Part shown: positions 8,741-16,043 of the stretch, in pieces
Layout: every line of letters begins with the position of its first letter
How positions within the stretch are numbered: position 1 is the first letter of the stretch
NCBI GenBank assembly: GCA_900642245.1
Contig: CAAAJI010000049.1
Span: forward strand, 250,129-266,171
Direction of reading: 5' to 3'
DNA length: 16,043 nucleotides
DNA from: Fragilaria radians
Lineage: Eukaryota > Bacillariophyta > Fragilariophyceae > Fragilariales > Fragilariaceae
The notes under the pieces: generated by a model
Databases searched by the model: none
What the model was told of the DNA's origin: nothing
Seen by the model: the letters and a program-made list of their open reading frames with translations, nothing else
Translations under genes and position numbers: made by a program

Positions 8741-10445
8741 ATGAGAATCCTTTCTATATCCATCGTTTCTTTACTTGCAACATTGCATGAAAGTTATGCA
8801 TTTTCTGTGGTGCAGCCTATCAAAGGGTTGCAAGGTCCGACAGTATCGAAGACAGCTGTGTTCATGGCCGATGAAGCTCGTAAGCAGGTCAAGGAATACA
8901 AGTCGGCCATGTCCGCCATTCGAACAGACCCTAACGGTGGTCCAAAGCCCATTGATGTCGTTATGAAATTTGGAGGTTCATCACTAGCTAATTATGAACG
9001 TATAGACCACGTCGCTCAATTGATTAAGGATCAGATTAAAGCGGGATACCGTCCACGTGCAATCGTTTGTTCTGCCATGGGAAAGACGACCAACAACTTA
9101 TTGAGTGCTGGTGATTTTGCATTAGGTGAGTGAAAGTTATCCGTGATTTCCCCACAGTAAACTTTGGATACGTAAATCTAACGTTTACTTTGGCTTTTTC
9201 CATTGACTGAAAGAGGGACGAGTCAACATTGATGCTATTCGTACTCTTCATACTACAACGTTGAGCGAATTCGATCTACCTAAAAATACAGCAGACGAGA
9301 TTAACGAACTTTTGGGTGAGTGTGAGGATATGCTAAATGGAGTTCGACTCATTCAAGAGCTTTCTCCAAAGTCACTCGATCAATTGGTATCTTACGGGGA
9401 GCGATGTAGTGTTCGTGTAGTTGCTGCACGATTAAATCAAATTGGCGTACCAGCTCAAGCATTTGATGCGTGGGATATGGGAATCAAGACAAATTCGAAT
9501 TTTGGTGATGCTCAACTTTTGCTAGAGCATGAAGATGCTGTTCGAAAGGCATTTGACCGAGTGGATCCCAATGTCGTTGCTGTCGTCACAGGATTCATTG
9601 GTCATGATCCAAATGGAAAGATAACAACACTTGGACGTGGTGGCTCTGATTTGACGGCGACTGCGCTAGGAGCAGCTATGAACCTAGATGAGATTCAAGT
9701 ATGGAAGGATGTTGATGGTATTTTGACTTCTGATCCACGCTTGGTACCGAATGCTCTGCCGGTGAATCATGTCACATACGAAGAGGCATCTGAGCTTGCC
9801 TACTTTGGAGCGCAAGTATTACACCCCATTGCAATGCAGCCCGCACTAAAGTATAATGTCCCAGTTCGTGTCAAGAACTCATACAATCCATCCGCTGAGG
9901 GAACTGTTATTACCAAGTCTCACGATGGCTTCGAAAAACGCCTTGTGACTGCCATCACGTATAAACGTGATGTCAAGTTAATGGATATCCAATGTACAGC
10001 CATGTTGGGTGCATATGGTTTCCTGGCTCGTGTATTTGGGGATTTTGAAAAGCACAAGGTGGGAGTAGATGTTTTGGCGTCATCGGAAGTTTCTGTATCC
10101 TTGACTTTGGACAAGAAGCAAAAGATGGACTCCATTAATTGCCTTCTAGCAGACTTACATCCATATGCAGAAGTCACGTTGAAGGAGAAAAAGTCGATCT
10201 TGACTCTCATTACAGATGTTGAGAGGAGTAGCGAAGTCCTTGCGACCGTATTTCGAGTATTCTACGCTCAGGATATCAAGGTGGAAATGATGTCACAAGG
10301 AGCCTCAAAAGTAAACATTTCCTTCATTTTGAATGATGATCAACTGGAAAATGCTGTTCTGAACTTGCACAAATGTTTTTTTGAGGATAAGTGTGTCGTT
10401 TCCCTCGAAGGATCACTTGACAAGTCGCTAGTTGTCGAAGCATAA
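8741..10445 (+). CDS. Plastid-targeted monofunctional aspartate kinase, two exons
   Basis: Phosphorylates L-aspartate with ATP to 4-phospho-L-aspartate, the first committed step to lysine, threonine and methionine. Exons are 8741-9125 and 9214-10445; the 88-base intron (GTGAGT...AAG) splits a Glu codon and restores FALEGRVNID. The product is 538 residues. Residues 1-20 are a hydrophobic signal peptide, followed by F21 in ESYAFSVVQP: the Ala/Phe junction of the bipartite signal that takes proteins through ER-derived membranes into complex plastids. Catalytic-domain motifs are VMKFGGSS (74-81), GRGGSD (269-274) and WKDVDGILTSDPR (292-304). Two C-terminal ACT regulatory domains (about 375-450 and 457-528) suggest feedback control by an end-product amino acid, as in the family. 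The chain ends after the second ACT domain, so there is no fused homoserine dehydrogenase. Convergent with uL22m. Confidence 0.95.
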
Positions 10446-10784
10446 ATATCAAAGTTAACTCTCTTAGATGCTATTCATGGAAACAAAATGATCAGATAGT
10501 TAGTTCTAGTCTTGACGGAGCGTTTGAATCACCAGTCATTTCTCAATTTTGAGTTCGAAATCCACATTTTTGATTGCAAACAGTTTCGTAATAATTAGAT
10601 TGCCTCTACAAATAGTTTTCCAAGGAATTATATCCAATTGCCCAAGGCTTGATAACTTGGCTTACATTATCTTTCCTAAATGAAGATAAAATTCAAACCT
10701 TGTATTCCTAGGCAAAGTAATTTGTACTAGTTACGAAGGAAAAATAGCCAATCGTCTTGTTCTAATCATGACACAAAGAGAGTC
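10446..10784. other. Convergent spacer, aspartate kinase / uL22m
   Basis: 339 AT-rich bases between two facing stop codons. It should hold both 3' untranslated regions and polyadenylation sites. I see no gene, RNA or clear repeat in it. Confidence 0.6.
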
Positions 10785-11609
10785 TTAATTCTTCGTCTTC
10801 TTTTCTTTCTCCTCCCTTTCTTTATCCTTCAAGGCGACGGCACTTTCTAAGGACTGGAGTTCGTCACGTTTGGCTTTGGCTGCCTCATAATCCTTCTGAG
10901 CCTTGATATAACGTTCAATCCAACGTTCTTTTTCTTTGGGAGATTGGGCCATGAATATTTTGAGGGCAAAGTCAATTTCTCGTAGGACTACACGCATATG
11001 AGAGAACTTGTGATGAAGGATACCACGCCGACCTTTTCCCATAATCTTTAAACGCCTGATATGACTACCCTTTGTCGCGAAGCATTCTGCCACCTCCAAT
11101 TGTGAAACTTGAATACTGTGTCGGATGTCTGCAAGATTGGATGTTCGAGATAATACTTTGTATACTAATGGTGCAAAGCGCTTATTCATAAACTTTAGTT
11201 GCAATAAAGCTTCGTCCAGAGTCATACCACTCACATGCCGACATATGAGCTGTAGTCTCCACGGAGAGTGACGAATACCTCGCTGTTTCCCTTCATATGT
11301 TTTCAAAACTTCTAATCTCCTACGGATAATGGATGGTTTAACTTTCTTTCTTGGTGGCTTACACAAATCAGCAGCTAGGTATTGACGACCAGATGGATCT
11401 TGAATTATCATATTCTCCGGCATAAAGGGAGTATACTTCTGCCGAAATTTCGTCCGAATAGAAAACTGCCGTACATCGTTATTTTGACGTGGCAAATGAT
11501 GCATGACAGTTGAGAGGCTTCCATTAAGAGAAGAGTAGTAGCATCTAGATTGAAATGGTTTGGTCACAGGAATAACCAAAGATGCCATGCGTTTCGTCAA
11601 TGCATTCAT
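10785..11609 (-). CDS. MRPL22: Mitochondrial large-subunit ribosomal protein uL22m
   Basis: Component of the mitochondrial large ribosomal subunit; uL22 proteins contact the large rRNA and line the peptide exit tunnel. The 274-residue single-exon product begins with a Ser/Arg-rich stretch with no acidic residue in its first 44 positions, typical of a mitochondrial presequence. The uL22 domain spans about 113-211: the helix starting LICRHVSGMTLDEALLQLKF, the helix AECFATKG, and the closing hairpin with KIMGKGRRGILHHKFSHMRVVL, matching the family pattern of a basic Gly/Arg segment followed by [TS]HxxVVL. The 65-residue tail after it is highly charged (Lys/Glu) and probably helical, an extension beyond the bacterial protein. 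The start is the first Met. A 3' splice-like sequence (CTAATTTTTAG) lies about a dozen bases upstream on the coding strand, so a 5' leader intron is possible. I cannot separate an organellar gene duplicate from a standard nuclear MRPL22, but the presequence favours the mitochondrion. Confidence 0.88.
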   Translation of the reverse strand: MNALTKRMASLVIPVTKPFQSRCYYSSLNGSLSTVMHHLPRQNNDVRQFSIRTKFRQKYTPFMPENMIIQDPSGRQYLAADLCKPPRKKVKPSIIRRRLEVLKTYEGKQRGIRHSPWRLQLICRHVSGMTLDEALLQLKFMNKRFAPLVYKVLSRTSNLADIRHSIQVSQLEVAECFATKGSHIRRLKIMGKGRRGILHHKFSHMRVVLREIDFALKIFMAQSPKEKERWIERYIKAQKDYEAAKAKRDELQSLESAVALKDKEREEKEKKTKN

Positions 11610-12002
11610 CGTTGACTCTAAAAATTAGAGTACAGTCAATCAAGTATGGTTAATGTAACATGGAATTTAATTTTGAGGCTGAAATATGAGAGTCGAGTGC
11701 TAGTAACAGGTACATCTGTGCTAATCATGATAGTCAGCAACAATATACCGTAACTCAATGACGGTGAAAGCTACATAGCATTTGCTTCACCAAATCACAA
11801 GGAAATGTTCATAGAAAGGAAGAAGGACGATCTTGGAATCTATTTTGTATTGATTTTCTAGCTTTCCCCAAACCTCAAGTTACAAGATCTAAAGGATGGA
11901 AAAAATAATTTTGATGAAAAAGGAAAATCTTGTGATACTCTCTTAAAGAAATTAGACAAATATTTGACATGACTTTCACATCATTTTGATAAGGATTGTC
12001 CA

Positions 12003-12200
12003 TCAAAGCCCTGGCTTACTACAAACAACTTTGCTTCTTGAACAAAAAGAGGTCTTGAATGAAAATCCATTGGCCTTTACTTATATGAATATTTTGCTGT
12101 TTCAAAGGCCCTAGACTTAAGATCTGGGACTTATATGCAAAAAAATCTTAATTTATAAGCAAGAGAGGTATTGTATGACAAATCCATAGGCTTCAATAAT
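12003..12200 (+). repeat. Two imperfect direct repeats, spacing about 116 bases
   Basis: The segments beginning GAGGTCTTGAATGA (12049) and GAGGTATTGTATGA (12165) match at roughly 25 of 32 positions with one gap, through AAATCCAT and GGC. Each is preceded by a similar stretch (AAAGCCCTGGCTTA near 12005, AAAGGCCCTAGACTTA near 12103). Identity is low, so this is an old duplication. Confidence 0.5.
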
Positions 12201-12293
12201 GGAATTCATTAGTTTGGCACCTTTTCAATGATACAATAAACATACTGCCATGCATTTGCAAAGCTTGTTTCCGAGTTATGACAGCAGGAATTG

Positions 12294-12380
12294 ATCGCAA
12301 AACAGGATTCGAACTTGCAAGGCTTGCTTCATTACATCTCAAGTGCAATCCATGAACTACTTCAGCACTCAAATGGTTAA
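12294..12380 (-). tRNA. Decayed tRNA-like element, tRNA-Ser(UGA)-like (pseudogene or SINE head)
   Basis: On the minus strand: a D-arm-like segment containing GAGTGCTGAAG, which resembles the GAGTGGTTAAG of class II tRNAs; a 6-bp anticodon stem (ATTGCA / TGTAAT) closing the 7-base loop CTTGAGA, which would give anticodon UGA with U33; a 13-base variable region; and a T-arm with an internal-promoter B box, GTTCGAATCC (12305-12314). Faults: the T-stem has one mismatch, the spacing between D-arm and anticodon stem is a few bases too long, the D-loop lacks GG, and no 5' strand pairs with the would-be 3' acceptor strand TTTGCGA. It is therefore unlikely to be a working tRNA. A tRNA-derived SINE head or a pseudogene fits better. 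Confidence 0.4.
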
Positions 12381-12456
12381 TGCCTAAAACAAGGTTAGGA
12401 ACAATAGACTAAATAGCTATGTTATAATTCTTAATCCCTTTTTCAAGGACTCACGA

Positions 12457-12770
12457 ATGCTATCAGGTGGAAAACCCCCTTTGTAGCAAAATACACAATG
12501 TCCTGGCAATAGTAACTTTATGCTACTCCCTTAAACAGATGTTACAAGGCAAGTAGGTGGAAGATTTTACCTGCAGCTAATAAAAAATGCCAGAGCAGTT
12601 ATAAAGGCATCAAATAAGGCTTGCAAGTAGAAAATATTCCCATGTAGGTGAACAAAAAATATGCCAGAGTAGTAGTAACATTATGCTACTGCCTTAAAAG
12701 AAATACGAAAATGCCAGCAGTTGGAAAATACTCCACTGAACAAAGCAGAAGTTGACTTGGCAGTTGACAG
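12457..12770 (+). repeat. Degenerate tandem repeat, about four units
   Basis: Units of about 70-95 bases begin near 12457, 12548, 12621 and 12711. Shared words are GGTGGAAAA/GTAGAAAATATTCC, AAAAAATGCCAGAG[CT]AG and AGTAAC[AT]TTATGCTACT[CG]CCTTAAA. The clearest pair is 12504-12570 against 12663-12733. Unit lengths vary and copies are diverged. No open frame runs through the array. Confidence 0.55.
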
Positions 12771-13620
12771 TATGTGATTCTGTCTAAAAAGACAAATAAC
12801 AATGATTTTACTACGAAGGTAATGCAGCATCGAAATGATCATATTGTTACTTGAATGATCAACATCGACGTTCAAATAGCCTCTAAAAAACGAGTGGTTC
12901 ATGATTCGCTTATTACGAGAACATAAATTGCTTAACGCTTGAAATAAAACAGCTATCTTACCATTAAAACAGCACACCTATGTGCCTATTTGGGGAAGAT
13001 TTTAGCAAGAAAAGTGTATTAAAGTATTTCTACGATAGAAGCGCATAAAGCGTGAAATATGCAAAAAGGCAAAACATGACTACATGTCAATGAAACAGTT
13101 TTCATTGGATTTTGGTTTGCAAAATGTAGTCAACTGATTTCAACTAATTACAAATTTTAAAACCTCAACATACAATACTAGAGGAAAATCACCAGCCCAC
13201 CAAATATCTCATAGAAAAGACTTGACCAATTGCTTGAATACGCATGACAGGCAAGATATCAATATTTTCCTTTTTGACCTATGAACTATACATGTAACAA
13301 CCAACTATTATAGGATAGTTGACTAACCGATTAAACTTTACAATTCAGCGTTGAGGAATTCGTATAAACAAAGATGTATAGACCTTTGATGATCCATCAT
13401 TGAGAAAACAAAACATGTGGCATTCAGCCAGCAGAAATCTAAAATTATTCCTTAGCTGGTTTGACATTAGTCAAAGAGACACTCAATAACTTATGCAAAA
13501 GCCTGTTTTAGCCATTGTTAACTATGGAGGCGAAAGCAAACACAAACCGTAAATTATTGACAATGCACTAATGAAAAGCACAAATCAGTAAACGTAAATC
13601 AAAATGAGTAAATCGTTACT

Positions 13621-13728
13621 ATCCAACTCTTCATAACATTTGAAGAACTACTTTAACTCTGCATGACAGTTGAAGATACAAGATGATACAAGGTCCACTC
13701 CAATTTTTCGTAAGAGTTGAAGATACAA
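13621..13728 (+). repeat. Short degenerate tandem repeat
   Basis: 13621-13650 and 13651-13680 align without gaps as 30-base units at roughly two thirds or more identity (AACTCT..CAT.ACA.TTGAAGA). The word AGTTGAAGATACAA then recurs at 13668-13681 and 13715-13728. This is a microsatellite-like relic with no evident function. Confidence 0.5.
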
Positions 13729-14192
13729 AAGGATGTTGAGGTAATTGGTGCATCACGTGGAGCTGTTATCGATAAAATGTTTGTCAAATCATATTTCTAT
13801 ATAAAGCGTTTAATTTTGCGAGAAGGGGGCTGATAATACCTTACAATAATATGATAGAATTGATCGCAAAATCCAGGCCTTACGGTTCGACGCTATAAAA
13901 CTGCATGTGTTGAATTACATCACCTTAAGGCTACTCTCGCTGGTCGTATCCGGTATTTCAGTCTTGTATTATTTGCATTCAAAGGAAAGTATTACAATCA
14001 TTGCGCTCATGCTGAAACTGCAGCTAATATATCCCTTCATTCAATTTCCTGATTGAGTGTTTGCACCAACATTGTGTTTGACAAAAAAAGGTTCAACTGT
14101 GTTTGCCATTAGCTCACAAACTTGACCTTTTTCCTTTACCCAATAGGGTGACTTCTGATAGTATTGACCATATCATTTCATGTAACCCTCGT

Positions 14193-16029
14193 TTATTGCT
14201 CTGCACATTCTACAGTCATTTCGAGAAGATCGATGTTTCCCTGAAGCCGCTCACATATTTCATCCGGTATGGTACCAGTTATTAAAGGATTTGCATGAAG
14301 AGTTAACTTCTCTTCAAAAGCGGTCAAAGCAAGTGAGATTTTGTTCGGGAATAATGTAAATCATGAAGAAAGAATCATACATTCTCTAGACATACCAAGA
14401 TGTGTTAGTTTCCCTAACTCTGAAGGAATCGATCCTTTGATCATCGTTTCTATTATCGCTAGAGTTCTTAGTTCAACAAGACTACCAATCTCTGATGACA
14501 AAGAACCACTTAAAGATCCTTGAATCTGCATAAATTCTGCAATGCATGGATAAGTGAGCCGATGTATATCACATATTTGCTGAACTTGTTATACCACCTC
14601 TATATACCACTCACCTAAATTCGTCAATGATATGGCACTAATTCTAAACTCACTTTTTACCAAAAGTTCTAAGTGACCTATTTATTGACAATGTAAATGA
14701 GATTGCCTTTCCATACAACATTACATCAAATATAGAGGTACAACTTACGTAGACGTTGCATCTTCCATATATGCATTGGGATAGTTCCAGTAATTTGATC
14801 CGCTATCAGAATGAGGGTTTCTATTCGCTCTGTAAGTTCCTGCAAAAGTTGTCATTATCAATGCAATTGCGAAAGCCAATATTCTTACCTAAATCTTGCA
14901 AAAGTCGAATGGATGGGAAATTACCCTCGATTGAATAACCTTGAATGTCAAGGTGTCGTAGCCTTGAAAGTTGACTTAGCTCTGGCAGCGTACCCGAGAA
15001 AGCAGTTTGTAGAATTAGTGTTGTCAATCTTGTAAGGCTTTGGATGGCTTGTGGAAAAGGTCCATCTAAACGATTCTGAAAAACCGAAAATTCTTCCAAG
15101 TTTGTCAAGTTCCAAATCTCATGGGGTATCGAACCAGTGAGAAAATTAGGAAGAACACGTACATACTTGAGATTCGACAAGAGTGCTAATTCTGATGGTA
15201 ATTTCCCTTCCAACTTTAGTTCACGTATTTCTAGACCGGTGATAACGTTCATTGATTGTCCATCGTTCGTCTCAATGGAGCAATTGACAAACTTCCATTC
15301 GCAAACTGATGTCTGGCCAAGCCATTTCATCTTCAGCAATTCATCAACATTATGAACGTCATCTGTGATAGATCTTCGAAAGTGAAAAAATAGAATTGCC
15401 AATATAAAGCGCTGTGGAATTTCTAGCTTATCGTCTTCTATATCTCCCTGAAACTGATCAAAGTACGCAAGCCAACAAAGGGATACACTTTCTTTGCTGA
15501 ACTGAGTGTCTAGGGCATGTGTTATGTTCGGGAATGTTGTTTCGAGTATTGATCGAATCATATCATAGTAACTCTCATTTTTGATTTGCATGCTTTTATT
15601 ATAGCACATAGACATATCAAACAAGGCTACAATATCAATTGTTGCGTTTTCTCCATATTCGCTCGGCATGGCTTTCGCATTCGACATGATGTGCCACAAT
15701 GTAAATCCAACAGCAAACAAGATGATGATGAAAATTAAGATAACAGGAGGTAGCAATCTATTTGATTTCCATGATGCTCTCATTTCACCTTCACTTTCTT
15801 CCTTACCATAAGTATCGTGTAATTGGTACATGGTCTTTTGAGCCTGTTGTATACCCAAGAGTTCAGCTGGATAGGAGACAGGCTCCCAGTCATGTGATAT
15901 AATTTCATTATCATCCTGATCCTTGTATCCCTTATTTTCTCTTTCGAATGCGGCATGCTTCCAAAGCTCTTCTTGTCCCATTGGTTTTAATTCCTCGGTG
16001 AAACGTTCAAAATAAACACCAGGTTTCAT
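14193..16029 (-). CDS. Single-span LRR membrane protein, five exons
   Basis: Exons are 16029-14889, 14829-14749, 14677-14615, 14536-14396 and 14311-14193; introns are 59, 71, 78 and 84 bases, all GT..AG. The product is 514 residues. A charged N-terminus (1-91) precedes one membrane span (about 92-114, LLPPVILIFIIILFAVGFTL). Next is a pre-LRR domain (about 120-250) with N-glycosylation sequons (128, 144, 151, 168, 249) and a CEWKFVNCS cap. Leucine-rich repeats of the GxIPxxIxxLxxL type follow from about 262 to the C-terminus, ending in ITGTIPDEIC and a Cys-containing tail. The predicted topology is cytosolic N-terminus and extracellular or lumenal repeats. Diatoms have many such proteins; a role in recognition or signalling is inferred, the ligand is unknown, and there is no kinase domain. 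Splice sites were chosen to keep the LRR frame; the first acceptor (ACTTACAG, ending 14830) was preferred over a nearer GCAG that breaks it. The frame stays open to the window edge, so the true start may lie beyond 16043. Confidence 0.85.
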
Positions 16030-16043
16030 AGCAGAAGAAGATA

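Larger units (their letters stand above)
11610..14192. other. Large AT-rich gene-free region with degenerate repeats
   Basis: About 2.6 kb with no convincing coding frame; a 98-codon minus-strand frame at 12681-12977 has no motif and no splice context. The first part is the upstream region of uL22m and the last part the 3' flank of the LRR gene. In between are three blocks of imperfect tandem repeats and a tRNA-like relic, all listed separately. The pattern suggests decayed repetitive DNA, possibly from a mobile element. No transposase, reverse transcriptase or terminal repeat is visible. Confidence 0.55.

Noticed and set aside
12681..12977. 98-codon minus-strand frame in the large spacer
   Set aside because: Overlaps the degenerate repeat block, has no motif and poor composition.
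13876..13884. Second B-box-like word near GGTTCGACGC on the plus strand, considered as another tRNA
   Set aside because: No A box, anticodon arm or acceptor stem at the right distances; kept only as a possible relic in the findings.

Overview
The window reads as nuclear DNA of a diatom (a heterokont alga). Three things point this way. The aspartate kinase begins with a signal peptide ending in Ala followed by Phe, the ASAFAP-type entry signal of plastids of red-algal origin. The leucine-rich-repeat (LRR) membrane protein has the charged N-terminus, single membrane span, pre-LRR domain and LRR layout of a family that is expanded in diatoms. The introns are short (59-88 bases in the confident models) with GT/AG borders. 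The species cannot be fixed from the sequence. All translations use the standard code.

Layout. 1-1131 shows no supportable gene. 1132-2724 (+) is an intronless cytosolic phosphoglycerate kinase with an extra segment of about 100 residues. 2725-3842 is a convergent spacer with short inverted repeats. 3843-7661 (-) is a three-exon gene for a 1226-residue nuclear protein with a Cys/His-rich motif and a TAZ zinc finger. 7807-8354 (-) is a tentative two-exon gene for a small membrane protein. 8355-8740 is a divergent upstream region. 8741-10445 (+) is a two-exon plastid aspartate kinase. 10446-10784 is a short convergent spacer. 10785-11609 (-) is mitochondrial ribosomal protein uL22m. 11610-14192 is a long AT-rich gene-free stretch with degenerate tandem repeats and a decayed tRNA-like element. 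14193-16029 (-) is a five-exon LRR membrane protein whose 5' end may run past the window edge.

The genes do not form a pathway. They serve cytosolic glycolysis, nuclear regulation, plastid amino-acid synthesis, mitochondrial translation and probably the cell surface, as expected for neighbouring genes in a compact eukaryotic genome. I found no viral, CRISPR, transposase or toxin gene. The least ordinary features are the insert in phosphoglycerate kinase with its internal 36-residue repeat, the TAZ protein that lacks an acetyltransferase domain, the LRR exons that are all bounded by phase-1 introns, and the tRNA-like relic in the large spacer.
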